Shown: positions 33,585 through 47,100, counted from the stretch's first letter. The stretch: DNA of 64,000 nucleotides from Limnomonas spitsbergensis (GCA_037349105.1 JAYJMM010000038.1:3880501-3944500), one strand, 5' to 3'. Notes: generated by a model not told the origin, from the sequence alone. Numbers and translations: made by a program.

Positions 33585-34960
33585 TCGTTTGGCATCTCTG
33601 TCTTATGAAGGAGGCGTTGATATTAAGCCCTTTTTCCATCTACTGGGGTATGTTATTTGATGAGGCAGAGGGTATGAAAGGAGCAGGTAGACGTTGTGTC
33701 AACAAGGGGAGGGCAGCTTTGTATGCCATGGTCCGGAGATGTCATGAGCTTGATATACACAATGTTCACATTAAATGTCATTTTTTTTACTCTTTGGTCA
33801 AACCTGTTCTGTTTTATGGGTGTGAAATTTGGGGACCAGGTCTCCATGCGAAAGGAGTTGGCTTGACAGACACTGGTTTTTCTAGAGATTTGAGGTAATT
33901 CTCAAGTGTTTCCTTAGGCAGTGTCTGGGTCTTCGCAAGTCTGTGGCTGAATATGTTATGATGAGTGAACTGCACCATGAACCCCTTATCTTAAGTATTT
34001 TTCAGCAGACCCTGGGTTTCTGGAATTTAATTATTCTGAGGCCTGACGATGACCTTGTGAAAATGGCTATGCAGGAAAGTTGTGATTTGGCGAAGGCTGG
34101 CACTTCACTTTGTTGGGCTGTTTTTTCGTCTTCGATATTGTTGCCTCTGGGTATTGATTTATTGACTGCTCCAGTCAATACGTCTTTGGATATTGAGGTC
34201 ATTCTGAATTTAGCTAGGGATCAGTGGCTTTCCAAAATTTCCAGGGATATGCCACGTACAGCCCTGCCTGTACGTGCTACTCCTGACTCAGAACGTTTGG
34301 TGTTAAGTTGTTCACGTTCTCTAAGTGGCTCCAAATTAAGCGTGATGTGAAGGAGACTTTCTGGTACAATTTGAGCAAGCCCAATATTTCTTTTGCTGTA
34401 GCCTGGTATCGGATGGGGTCGCATTGGCTAAATGTTGAGACGGGGCGCTTTGAGAACCCTTTTATGCCTCGTAGTGAGAGGATTTGTAGATGTTGCAATC
34501 TTGAATGCCGGGAGGATTTACTGCCCATTCTACACAGACCTTCGTTTTCAATTTAACCTTACTTTCCATAATTTCCTAGCGGACGAGGATGAGGCCATGA
34601 AACGGTGCAAAATGGAGTGTGGGGCAAGCTAAATGTAGAGGGTCCTGCATCTGTTTTCTGGAAGGAATTTGGTTCTTTTATCTTTCAGTGTATGATAAAA
34701 GAGAGAAACATCTCAAAACTTTGCCAAACCTCCCGTCTCCCTCCTATTTCTCCAGGCGGTGCTCAATCGATTTTTTTTGCTCCCAAGTCATGTTTTATGG
34801 CTGGGGCTTATCTTCTGCGCTATGGGGTTCATTCCCACGCCACTGCCGTGGTTGTGTGCTAGTTGCTTGCCCAGGGGGGGTCACTGGTTTTCGCTTTCTG
34901 TCCTTGAGTATCGAGTGCCTATACCGGTTTACGAGCACATGGCCCATGCATCAAATGTGA
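33585..34960 (+). mobile_element. 5'-truncated, frameshifted LINE (non-LTR retrotransposon) remnant
   Basis: Several frames read in order give the end of a LINE ORF2. The RT thumb entry is YEGGVDIKPFFHLLG, then a frame change to MLFDEAEGMKGAG. The typical SLVKPVLFYGCEIWGPGL follows. After a stop comes LRQCLGLRKSVAEYVM. Then there are FWNLIILRPDDDLVKMA, AWYRMGSHWLNVETGRF and the C-terminal knuckle region RICRCCNLECRED, followed by CPFYTDLRFQF in another frame. The catalytic RT core and the endonuclease are absent, which is the usual outcome of incomplete reverse transcription. At least four frame changes or stops make it dead. It lies about 180 bases after the glycosyltransferase stop, in the same orientation. 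Confidence 0.8.
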
Positions 34961-35926
34961 TGTTCTGATGAACTGTAAAAACTTCACACACAAAAACCTC
35001 ACTGAGCTGTATCAGCGACACCAATGGACCTCAGCAGCCGCCATCAGCGTTGTTCCCGCATCTGAAGCACTGCTGCTGCTGCTGCTGTGAGTCTGTGGCT
35101 AAGTAGCTCTGCTGCTGCGCTGAATCAGTGGTACGGATTTTTAGGGCGTTCTCAACGAAATTTAAGGAACCCAGGCCAGGCCAACAATTTAACAAAAAAT
35201 TATGACGACGTACGATTGGCGTGGTGAGAGACAATTAATAAATTGTTCAAGCCCTGAAATCTTTAACTTGCTGTACCTAGGGCGCCTTATCAATGTTTTC
35301 GTACCGGTAACAAGGGGAGATTTCGACGAACCTCGAAATTAATTCCGACCGAATCTTGTCAAACTCAGGTTTCCCTACAAATTCCAGGCAGCCTCAAAAG
35401 TCAACGCTCGTGAAATATGGAGAGCTTTATGAGGGCGTGTTCCTATGTGATCACGTGTTCGAAAAATACTGATCCATATGAGAAAGATGTGTAACGCATG
35501 TCAGTTGTCAATGAGATAATAAGTTGGGAAGTTACATATGCCGGCTCATCACGACCTATTGAGAAGCATTACTGACCAATTTAGAGCATCAGAGCGGGAA
35601 CCTGAGCGGTGTGACAATATCGAGACGGTGGGGGTGAGGAAGCTACAGAAAAGGGCGGAGGGAGGAGCAGCGCATATTGTATGCGGCATATACAATGGAA
35701 GAGACAGCGGGATCACCAGCTTCCACGGGCCAGGGGTAGCACGACTCGCTGCCAGAATGAGTGGCAGCCAAGAAGGAGAAAACAGTTGGAGGGGGCTTGG
35801 GAGGAGGCTGGGTTGTGCAGCATAAGTTTGGTCTTTGCCAGACTGTGTAGCCGCAGCATCTCCTAGGGCATGTGGGCAGCAGGAGGTACGAAATAGTGGC
35901 AATCTAATTACCCCAGGTAGAAGCAG

Positions 35927-35950
35927 TGGCCCAGAGGTGTAATGTGATTT
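35927..35950 (-). mobile_element. Short box-repeat fragment (copy 8)
   Basis: GGCCCAGAGGTGTAATGTGA matches the outer half of the box in minus orientation. Confidence 0.4.
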
Positions 35951-36137
35951 AAACGCCCTGGAAGAAGGAGAAGGAATCTGGCCACGAAGCCCAGCTAACA
36001 GGCCCCAAGTGAGGCGGCGAGAGGGGGCCCTCACAAGGTGGGATCCCAGCATGTTATGTGTCTCTTCACACTTTCTCCCTTGTTCTTGTATCTCCTGACA
36101 CACTGGCCGGTATTATATTTCTTTCCTCCAAACCGAT

Positions 36138-36198
36138 TGGTTGGGCGCCCACGCGCCCAAGCCTTTTGAGCAGGGCCCAGAGTTGTAACATCATTGAC
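36138..36198 (-). mobile_element. Box-repeat copy 9
   Basis: GTTGGGCGCCCACGCGCCCA, then AGCCTTTTGAGCAGGGCCC and AGAGTTGTAACATCATTGAC. A pyrimidine-rich tract precedes it. Confidence 0.7.
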
Positions 36199-36877
36199 AA
36201 GGTGGGAGACCCCAAGGAAAGACCCCAAGTACTGGGCCATACCTCCTTGGACCTGGGTATTGGCCTTATTTTATCAGCGAGGGTTGAGGAGGGTGGGGAT
36301 CACTGTGACACTGGCCGGTGCAGAAGCCGTCCTCGTCGGGTGCGTCCTGAGCCATGCCAGCACGCTCGCCCGCCCTCACACACATGACACATATCACGTA
36401 ATACCTCAAGGGAGCATGTTTGGAATGCCGTGATGTGCTCGCAGCCGGCCATCTGGCAGGGCCGGATGACAACGGGTGCTGAGGGTGAAGGAGCCGGAGA
36501 GGTGGGAGCAGGCGCCTGCTTGGCCATGCACATCTTTGACGCCGCCAGATCTTCTGACGAGATGGCGTGCGCATGCGGTCCCGCTTTTAATTATTCACTA
36601 CGGTATTATTGACACGAGGAAAGAGGAGGAAACGTGTGGGTGCATTTGTCTGCCGTGTTGGAAGGGGGTCTGAAATCTGAGGGGACATCACTGTATTACT
36701 GTCTTCAGGGTTAGGGTGTGGTAGCGACCAGGGAATCTCGCTTCAATTATCTGTTGGCCTCGTGGGGCTACTTAATAACTCAGATATCACAGCTCCTGAA
36801 GAAGTAATATCATAATACATCTATGTATGTCCATGCCCATAACCTTGCGCTTGCTTTTGTGGACGCTGTTTATAGGC

Positions 36878-37038
36878 GTTGTTGAGGGCTAGTTCCTAGA
36901 GAGGCTGAGTTGCTGGACTTACCTGCCTTTCATTTTTTTCCTCTTCCTTTTTAATTTCTTCTTTTCTTCCTCCTGAGATGTGGGCGCCCACGCGGCCTCG
37001 CCTTCTTGTGGAGGGCCCAGAGGTATAACGTCATTGAC
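36878..37038 (-). mobile_element. Box-repeat copy 10 with both family ends
   Basis: Starts near TTGAGGGCTAGTTCCTAGAG (compare copy 2), runs through a TTTCCTCTTCC-type tract and ends with the box TGGGCGCCCACGCGGCCTCG ... AACGTCATTGAC. It is about 160 bases long, shorter than copy 2 because the internal tract is shorter. Confidence 0.65.
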
Positions 37039-37126
37039 CAGGACAAGTACCCTAATACATATGTGAAAGTATGAATGGAAGTATGTACCAGGTTTCAGAT
37101 TCGATTGACGAAGGTAGGGGTTGAAG

Positions 37127-37362
37127 AAGGGGCCTGTCACTAGGGGGGCGGACTAGTCCCATAAACAGGAGCTTCAGTGCCCGGTTGGCGCCTTTGCACA
37201 ACGAGGAATCAACCAGGAAAAAACGGCTCCATTTTGTATCCAATGGCTTAAGTCCTGGACGCCAGTCGATTCTTCCGTGTGCTAAGGCGCCAACCATGGG
37301 GTCGCATTATAAGCCAGGGGGTGCCGGGGGACTAGTCCGACCCCCCTAGTGACAGGCCCCTT
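37127..37362. mobile_element. Inverted-repeat transposon (MITE), second family member
   Basis: The left end AAGGGGCCTGTCACTAGGGG then GGCGGACTAGTCCC (37127-37160) is the reverse complement of the right end GGGGGACTAGTCCGACCCCC then CTAGTGACAGGCCCCTT (37326-37362), with a one-base difference. The interior is about 165 bases and has no coding capacity. It shares GGCTTAAGTCCTGGACGCC-like sequence with the element at 7221-7430, there in the opposite direction. No clear target duplication was seen. Confidence 0.8.
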
Positions 37363-38189
37363 GCTTGGGGCCATTTAATGCGTTTCTGGCCTCACTCACA
37401 GCTCAGGAAGAAACATTACATCTCCATCCTTTCAGGACCGAATCCCCCTCTACCTCTCCCTTTCCAGCTTTGAGGCCTCACAATCCACGATACCCAATGG
37501 ACATGAATCACGAAATCTAGAAGCGCAGGATGCTTCGATCAGCTGCTCCCATCAGCCTATCTAGGTGGCAGTAACGGTGTGACCTAATGTAGCTTTTGAC
37601 ACCACGCATCTCAAAATGTGAGGCTCGATGAGTTAAACAACAGCCATTCTAAGAAATTGACACTATACAAATAAATGGTGTAGTACTCCTTATCATCAGA
37701 CGCCTGGAAATGTGTGATTTCCAGGCTAATTGTGTGATTTCCCCTCGATCCCCCCCCGCCCCCTCCCACACACATACCTCCTTTTCCCCTAAAGATCTCA
37801 CACCGTACCCCTGCGGATAGTTTTGGAAAGCCCTCCTACATCTCTACAAGTTTAAAGGATAAGATCCTCCTAATTCGAATACAGTGATCCTCTTGATATA
37901 TATTGTGCACAATAATTTTACCCGGTTAAGTGCGTTAGAATCCTCTCCATTGTGCTGCTTGATAGAAAAAACCAAAAGCAAATTATCAACCAGTGGGACC
38001 TCCACCTAGTGAAACATAGTCCTGCTGCCAGCAACTGTGAAAGCTAGTAACATATACTACCGTACTTCTATACCCCCTCACTGCAAAAAGACTACGCTGG
38101 ACTGGGCTGAGCTGGGCTGAACTCGGCCTGCCTGGGCATCATCAAAAGGGAGGAGCAAGCTGAGCGCACACAAACGCGTCTGCTACCCG

Positions 38190-41100
38190 TCACGGAGCCA
38201 TGCCCAGCACTAGCAGCCGCCCTAGGCTGCTGGCGGCTACCAGCGTGTGGCTTTCTTTCCTCCAACACAGCGCACTCACGAAACCGCCGCCAACCCGGCC
38301 GCCCGCAGACCCCGCTGCGCCGCCACGATCCGCGTCCGCTGCAAGGTTGTACATCATGCTCGGGGTAGAGATGGCCTTGTAGTACACAAATGCCTGCGGT
38401 ACAGAGGGACGATAGGTGAGCCAGCGGGTGGGCGCAGGCTGGCGGTACGGTCCGACACACATCAGGCAAAGCATTCAGAGCTGCTGCGAGGGGCCATAAT
38501 GGTTGGGGAACAGGTTGCTCAATTGAGAAGCAGAATGCAGTGCCAGCAGGGGTAACCAGTAACAATGTCATGCGTGAAATGAGCTTATCAGTGGGACACA
38601 GGTGACCTGTCTCCCTCTCCCTATCATTGTATCAACTGAAGCCACACACAGGGGATCGGAAGCCCCGGCCATACAGCTACCCATACAAAGAAAGCAGCAT
38701 GACCGCAGCATGGCCACCCAAATGGCCTTGGAGGAGCTGGAAGAATCAGGAGGGGGGATCTTGATTTATACAATATGGTTCAGGCAACGCACAATCATGA
38801 ACCCCGAGGCCCACCACCCTGGTTGCCCTAGCACTAGCCAACTATGCTTGTAGCAGTTTCAGAAGCTCCGTTCAGCAATTCCCTTTCGCGACACTCCCTT
38901 CAGTCCTGTCAGATCCAGTGTTCCCTTTAGTCCTGTCAGATCCCGTGCTCCCTTCAGTCCTGTCAGATCCCGTGCTCCCTTCAGCACTGTCAGATCGCGT
39001 GCTCCCTTCAGTACTGTCAGATCCCGTGCTCCCTTCAGTACTGTCAGATCCCGTGCTCCCTTCAGCACTGTCAGATCCCGTGCTCCCTTCAGCACTGTCA
39101 GATCCCGTGCTCCCTTCAGCACTGTTAGATCCCGTGCTCCCTTCAGTACTGTCAGATCCCGTGCTCCCTTCAGCACTGTCAGATCCCGTGCTCCCTTCAG
39201 TACTGTCAGATCCCGTGCTCCCTTCAGTCCTGTCAGATCCCGTGCTCCCTTCAGTCCTGTCAGATCCCGTGCTCCCTTCAGTACTGTCAGATCCCGTGCT
39301 CCCTTCAGCACTGTCAGATCCCGTGCTCCCTTCAGTCCTGTCAGATCCCGTGCTCCCTTCAGTACTGTCAGATCCCGTGCTCCGTTCAGTACTGTCAGAT
39401 CCCGTGCTCCCTTCAGTACTGTCAGATCCCGTGCTCCCTTCAGTACTGTCAGATCCCGTGCTCCCTTCAGTACTGTCAGATCCCGTGCTCCCTTCAGTAC
39501 TGTCAGATCCCGTGCTCCCTTCAGCACTGTCAGATCCCGTGCTCCCTTCAGTCCTGTCAGATCCCGTGCTCCCTTCAGTACTGTCAGATCCCGTGCTCCG
39601 TTCAGTACTGTCAGATCCCGTGCTCCCTTCAGTACTGTCAGATCCCGTGCTCCCTTCAGCACTGTCAGATCCCGTGCTCCCTTCAGTACTGTCAGATCCC
39701 GTGCTCCCTTCAGTACTGTCAGATCCCGTGCTCCCTTCAGCACTGTCAGATCCCGTGCTCCCTTCAGTACTGTCAGATCCCGTGCTCCCTTCAGTCCTGT
39801 CAGATCCCGTGCTCCCTTCAGCACTGTCAGATCGCGTGCTCCCTTCAGTACTGTCAGATCCCGTGCTCCCTTCAGTACTGTCAGATCCCGTGCTCCCTTC
39901 AGCACTGTCAGATCCCGTGCTCCCTTCAGCACTGTCAGATCCCGTGCTCCCTTCAGCACTGTTAGATCCCGTGCTCCCTTCAGTACTGTCAGATCCCGTG
40001 CTCCCTTCAGCACTGTCAGATCCCGTGCTCCCTTCAGTACTGTCAGATCCCGTGCTCCCTTCAGTCCTGTCAGATCCCGTGCTCCCTTCAGTCCTGTCAG
40101 ATCCCGTGCTCCCTTCAGTACTGTCAGATCCCGTGCTCCCTTCAGCACTGTCAGATCCCGTGCTCCCTTCAGTCCTGTCAGATCCCGTGCTCCCTTCAGT
40201 ACTGTCAGATCCCGTGCTCCGTTCAGTACTGTCAGATCCCGTGCTCCCTTCAGTACTGTCAGATCCCGTGCTCCCTTCAGTACTGTCAGATCCCGTGCTC
40301 CCTTCAGTACTGTCAGATCCCGTGCTCCCTTCAGTACTGTCAGATCCCGTGCTCCCTTCAGCACTGTCAGATCCCGTGCTCCCTTCAGTGCTGTCAGATC
40401 CCGTGCTCCCTTCAGTACTGTCAGATCCCGTGCTCCCTTCAGTCCTGTCAGATCCAGTACGGTACCTCCCTGGTATACCTCGCTTTACTTAAACTCCCGC
40501 ACACACAAATTCGCACACCTGGTTGGTCTCACTGCCACACGCGATGAACTGCCCGTCCACCGCCAGCCCGACAAAGTTACGCTCGTTGGCGTGGCCGGAG
40601 AATGCCCGCACGCAGGCCCCTGCCCCGCCACCAGCGGGGAGGTCCCCGGCCGCCGGCGCCTCCGCACAGCTCCACAGCCGCAGGGAGCCATCCGTAGAGG
40701 CCGTCACGATCTCGCTCTTGCTCATAAAGCGCACATAGGACACCGCTTTACGGTGTCCCTGGTATGTGGCCAGGGCTTGCCGGGTGTTCCTCAGATCGTA
40801 CAGCTTCATCAGGTGGGCGGCAGAGCCAACAGCCACCTGGGAGGAGCACATAAAAATAGCACCAGGTTTATGTAAATATGCAATTGACTCTTAATAGACA
40901 AGAGGGATCCAGTGAATACTGTTTAAAGGGAGGGATCCAGTAAATACTGTTTAAAGGGAGGGATCCAGTAAATACTGTTTAAAGGGAGGGATCCAGTAAA
41001 TACTGTTTAAAGGGAGGGATCCAGTAAATACTGTTTAAAGGGAGGGATCCAGTAAATACTGTTTAAAGGGAGGGATCCAGTAAATACTGTTTAAAGCGAG

Positions 41101-44100
41101 GGATCCAGTAAATACTGTTTTAAGGGAGGGATCCAGTAAATACTGTTTAAAGGGAGGGATCCAGTAAATACTGTTTAAAGGGAGGGATCCAGTAAGTCCT
41201 GTTTAAAGGGAGGGAGCCAGTAAATACTGTTTAAAGGGAGGGATCCAGTAAATACTGTTTAAAGGGAGGGATCCAGTAAATACTGTTTAAAGGGAGGGAT
41301 CCAGTAAATACTGTTTAAAGGGAGGGATCCAGTAAGTCCTGTTTAAAGGGAGGGATCCAGTGAATACTGTTTAAAGGGAGGGATCCAGTAAATACTGTTT
41401 AAAGGGAGGGATCCAGTAAGTCCTGTTTAAAGGGAGGGATCCAGTAAATACTGTTTAAAGGGAGGTATCCAGTAAATACTGTTTAAAGGGAGGTATCCAG
41501 TAAGTCCTGTTTAAAGGGAGGGATCCAGTGAATACTGTTTAAAGGGAGGGATCCAGTAAGTCCTGTTTAAAGGGAGGGATCCAGTAAGTCCTATTTAAAG
41601 GGAGGTATCCAGTAAGTCCTGTTTCAAGGGAGGGATCCAGTAAGTCCTGTTTAAAGGGAGGTATCCAGTAAGTCCTGTTTAAAGGGAGGGATCCAGTAAG
41701 TCCTGTTTAAAGGGAGGTATCCAGTAAGTCCTATTCAAAGGGAGGTATCCAGTAAGAGTCCTGTTTAAAGGGAGGTATCCAGTAAGTCCTGTTTAAAGGA
41801 AGGTATCCAGTAAGTCCTGTTTAAAGGGAGGTATCCAGTAAGTCCTGTTTAAAGGGAGGTATCCAGTAAGTCCTGTTTAAAGGGAGGTATCCAGTAAGTC
41901 CTGTTTAAAGGGAGGTATCCAGTAAGTCCTGTTTAAAGGGAGGGATCCAGTAAGTCCTGTTTAAAGGGAGGGATCCAGGAAGTCCTGTTTAAAGGGAGGG
42001 ATCCATTAAGTCCTGTTTAAAGGGAGGGATCCAGTAAGTCCTGTTTCAAGGGAGGGATCCAGTAAGTCCTGTTTAAAGGGAGGGATCCAGTAAGTCCTGT
42101 TTAAAGGGAGGGATCCAGTAAGTCCTGTTTAAAGGGAGGGATCCAGTATGTTTCCAGCTGGAGATGATGCGTTTCGTTTTAAGGGAAGCTTTAGAGGAAT
42201 TGTTTCATTCCAAAGTAAATATACAGGTATACGGGTATGCGTCATCGGAATGAGACACATCACTCCAGAAGAAAAAACACAAGCACTAAACAGCAAAAGA
42301 CGGGGGCGTGCGAGATTTCAGCAGCAGTTGGGGTTTCCGTTTAGTCATCGGCCGGTGAACAGGGAAAGTGCGGCTGGGTTCTGCTAACTAGTGGGATGAA
42401 ACCCCACACTTGGCAGGGCACAGTCAAGGTTCCGGTTCAGCAAAATTATATAGACAAAAATCTGTCAAATCGAAAATCAGATACAGCCTGATTACCGACT
42501 CCCCTGTCACCTGAACGAAATTATAAACTTGCCTACTCAGCATCCGCCTTGTCTTGCCCCATCCCTGCTTCCCAGCCCTCTCAGTCTATCCCCCCCCCCC
42601 CCCTCCTCTTCCCTGCCCCCCTTCCTCCCTCCAATGCCGTCATCCACCCTCTCTGACTACCCCCCCCCCCCTCCTCTTCCCTGCCCACCTTCCTCCCTCC
42701 AATGCCGTCATCCACCCTCTCTGACTACCCCCCCCCCCTCCTCTTCCCTGTCTCCCTTCCTCCCTCCAATGCTGCCCTCCAGCTTCTCACCTGATTGTGG
42801 TCCCAGGGGTTCCACCTCACACTGCACACGTTGGCGTTGACCTCCAACGTCGCCACACTCCTCTCACTCTTTGTGCTCCACACCTGCATCATCCGGTCAC
42901 ACAAAAGTGATCAAGCGCATGCTGGGGGGACAACGACCAGGGATTGCATACCCCTCAGCCCCTCACTGGTTCCAACATATCACGGTAACCAAGGAGCCAG
43001 CAGAGACATCAGAAAGCATGCAAAAAACCAGCAGTGAAGCTGAACAGCACCCCTGATCTGCGGCGAGATCTAATCCACATCAGCACCACATCCGTGGACC
43101 ATCTATATACTGTAACAACCCCCTCCCCCAAGACATAGCCACCTGTCTGGTTCATGATGATGAGGGGAAAGCGCCCATGGGGCCCTTCACTACTTTTTCA
43201 TGATAAAGAAAGGCACAGCCACTTTGGACACCTCCGGTGTTTTGCCGGTGGAAGTCCCATGAGGCACCCTCTCAAAGCACCCAAAGGACTGGTAGATTGA
43301 GGAAACCTGATATCCGACCTCCTGTGACCCAGGCCCTGTCGCACCTTGACAGTGCCGTCATCACTCCCAGACACAAATGCATTCAAGTCCCCAGACCGGC
43401 AGCTGCGGGCGAGGAGAGGGAGGGGGGAGGGGGTGAGAAGCAGGGAGGACAAGAAGAGTGGACAAGGGAGGGAGTGGGTGAGAAGCAGGGAGGAAAGAAG
43501 ATTGGAATAGAAATGGACCACAAATCGTGTCTCGAGTCCTGCCCCCCCAGCACCTGAGGGGATGAAGATAAAGCACCCTAGGTATCAATGCTGCCCAATG
43601 CAGCTTGTACCACGCATCTGGAATCTAGATGAACGTGGCATCTCCATGCCCTCCCATGCCTCCTGATGCATTTTACGCCCTTCCAAACTCCATGCATTAC
43701 ATGCCCCTTATGTCTCCCATGCACTGCATGCACATCCTCCATGCATGGCACACCAGCAAAAGTGGGCAACCCACATGGAACGACATGCCACTCCATATCT
43801 CCTCATGCACCACACTCCATATCTCCTCATGCATCACACTCCATATCTCCTCATGCATCACACTCCATATCTCCTCATGCATCACACTCCATATCTCCTC
43901 ATGCACCACACTCCATATCTCCTCATGCACCACACTCCATATCTCCTCATGCATCACACTCCATATCTCCTCATGCATCACACTCCATATCTCCTCATGC
44001 ACCACACTCCATATCTCCTCATGCATCACACTCCATATCTCCTCATGCACCACACTCCATATCTCCTCATGCACCACACTCCATATCTCCTCATGCACCA

Positions 44101-47100
44101 CACTCCATATCTCCTCATGCACCACACTCCATATCTCCTCATGCACCACACTCCATATCTCCTCATGCATCACACTCCATATCTCCTCATGTATCACACT
44201 CCATATCTCCTCATGTATCACACTCCATATCTCCTCATGTATCACACTCCATATCTCCTCATGTATCACACTCCATATCTCCTCATGTATCACACTCCAT
44301 ATCTCCTCATGCACCACACTCCATATCTCCTCATGCACCACACTCCATATCTCCTCATGCATCACACTCCATATCTCCTCATGTATCACACTCCATATCT
44401 CCTCATGTATCACACTCCATATCTCCTCATGCACCACACTCCATATCTCCTCATGTATCACACTCCATATCTCCTCATGCACCACACTCCATATCTCCTC
44501 ATGTATCACACTCCATATCTCCTCATGCACCACACTCCATATCTCCTCATGCACCACACTCCATATCTCCTCATGCACCACACTCCATATCTCCTCATGT
44601 ATCACACTCCATATCTCCTCATGTATCACACTCCATATCTCCTCATGTATCACACTCCATATCTCCTCATGCACCACACTCCATATCTCCTCATGCACCA
44701 CACTCCATATCTCCTCATGCACCACACTCCATATCTCCTCATGCACCACACTCCATATCTCCTCATGCATCACACTCCATATCTCCTCATGCATCACACT
44801 CCATATCTCCTCATGCATCACACTCCATATCTCCTCATGCATCACACTCCATATCTCCTCATGCACCACACTCCATATCTCCTCATGCATCACACTCCAT
44901 ATCTCCTCATGCATCACACTCCATATCTCCTCATGCACCACACTCCATATCTCCTCATGCACCACACTCCATATCTCCTCATGTATCACACTCCATATCT
45001 CCTCATGCACCACACTCCATATCTCCTCATGTATCACACTCCATATCTCCTCATGCACCACACTCCATATCTCCTCATGTATCACACTCCATATCTCCTC
45101 ATGCACCACACTCCATATCTCCTCATGCACCACACTCCATATCTCCTCATGCACCACACTCCATATCTCCTCATGTATCACACTCCATATCTCCTCATGC
45201 ACCACACTCCATATCTCCTCATGTATCACACTCCATATCTCCTCATGCACCACACTCCATATCTCCTCATGCACCACACTCCATATCTCCTCATGCACCA
45301 CACTCCATATCTCCTCATGTATCACACTCCATATCTCCTCATGCACCACACTCCATATCTCCTCATGCACCACACTCCATATCTCCTCATGTATCACACT
45401 CCATATCTCCTCATGCACCACACTCCATATCTCCTCATGTATCACACTCCATATCTCCTCATGCACCACACTCCATATCTCCTCATGCACCACACTCCAT
45501 ATCTCCTCATGCACCACACTCCATATCTCCTCATGCACCACACTCCATATCTCCTCATGTATCACACTCCATATCTCCTCATGCACCACACTCCATATCT
45601 CCTCATGTATCACACTCCATATCTCCTCATGCACCACACTCCATATCTCCTCATGTATCACACTCCATATCTCCTCATGCACCACACTCCATATCTCCTC
45701 ATGTATCACACTCCATATCTCCTCATGCACCACACTCCATATCTCCTCATGTATCACACTCCATATCTCCTCATGCACCACACTCCATATCTCCTCATGT
45801 ATCACACTCCATATCTCCTCATGCACCACACTCCATATCTCCTCATGTATCACACTCCATATCTCCTCATGCACCACACTCCATATCTCCTCATGCACCA
45901 CACTCCATATCTCCTCATGCACCACACTCCATATCTCCTCATGTATCACACTCCATATCTCCTCATGCACCACACTCCATATCTCCTCATGCACCACACT
46001 CCATATCTCCTCATGCACCACACTCCATATCTCCTCATGTATCACACTCCATATCTCCTCATGCACCACACTCCATATCTCCTCATGCACCACACTCCAT
46101 ATCTCCTCATGTATCACACTCCATATCTCCTCATGCACCACACTCCATATCTCCTCATGTATCACACTCCATATCTCCTCATGCACCACACTCCATATCT
46201 CCTCATGCACCACACTCCATATCTCCTCATGCACCACACTCCATATCTCCTCATGCACCACACTCCATATCTCCTCATGTATCACACTCCATATCTCCTC
46301 ATGCACCACACTCCATATCTCCTCATGCACCACACTCCATATCTCCTCATGCACCACACTCCATATCTCCTCATGTATCACACTCCATATCTCCTCATGC
46401 ACCACACTCCATATCTCCTCATGCACCACACTCCATATCTCCTCATGTATCACACTCCATATCTCCTCATGCACCACACTCCATATCTCCTCATGTATCA
46501 CACTCCATATCTCCTCATGCACCACACTCCATATCTCCTCATGCACCACACTCCATATCTCCTCATGCACCACACTCCATATCTCCTCATGTATCACACT
46601 CCATATCTCCTCATGCACCACACTCCATATCTCCTCATGTATCACACTCCATATCTCCTCATGCACCACACTCCATATCTCCTCATGCACCACACTCCAT
46701 ATCTCCTCATGCACCACACTCCATATCTCCTCATGCACCACACTCCATATCTCCTCATGCACCACACTCCATATCTCCTCATGCAGTCATGCATCACCCT
46801 CCCTGCACATCCCACCTGCAGAAGTCGACGGCCCACACTCGCCGGTCATGCCCATCAAATGTGGACAGAGACTGTTGCGTTGATGTGTCCCACAATGTCA
46901 CGACACCGTCATAGTCCCTGAACAAGCACCAAGCAGCCACAGAGGGGAGGAGGCGTTTCAATTACATGATCAATCCCTTCCCCTGAATTATGAAAGCTGC
47001 TTAGTTTTATTTAATTCCCACAGCGTATTCTACACCTACACCCACCCAAACCCGACAAACTGCTGATGAAGTTACTAGACTGGGTCATGAAGATTCTCAG

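Larger units (their letters stand above)
34961..38189. other. Gene-less interval rich in small transposons
   Basis: No gene was supported. It contains box-repeat copies 8 to 10, one inverted-repeat MITE and a CTG-rich patch near 35065-35115. The minus-strand frame at 36533-36300 has several Cys and His (GCEHITAFQTCS, MCHVCEGGRACW) but no splice or homology support. The last 800 bases are AT-rich and downstream of the COP1 stop. Confidence 0.45.

Noticed and set aside
36300..36574. Cys/His-containing minus-strand frames
   Set aside because: No start, splice or family support; the region is between transposon copies.
38859..40492. Frames of about 500 codons on both strands (VLSDPVLPS and GARDLTVLK repeats)
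   Set aside because: Same artefact from the 27-bp array in COP1 intron 11; splice-supported COP1 exons flank it on both sides.
43629..46921. Open frames of more than 1000 codons in several frames, for example repeats of LHISSCTT or YLLMHHTP
   Set aside because: They are translations of the 24-bp minisatellite inside COP1 intron 8. The unit length is a multiple of three, so any stop-free frame stays open on either strand.
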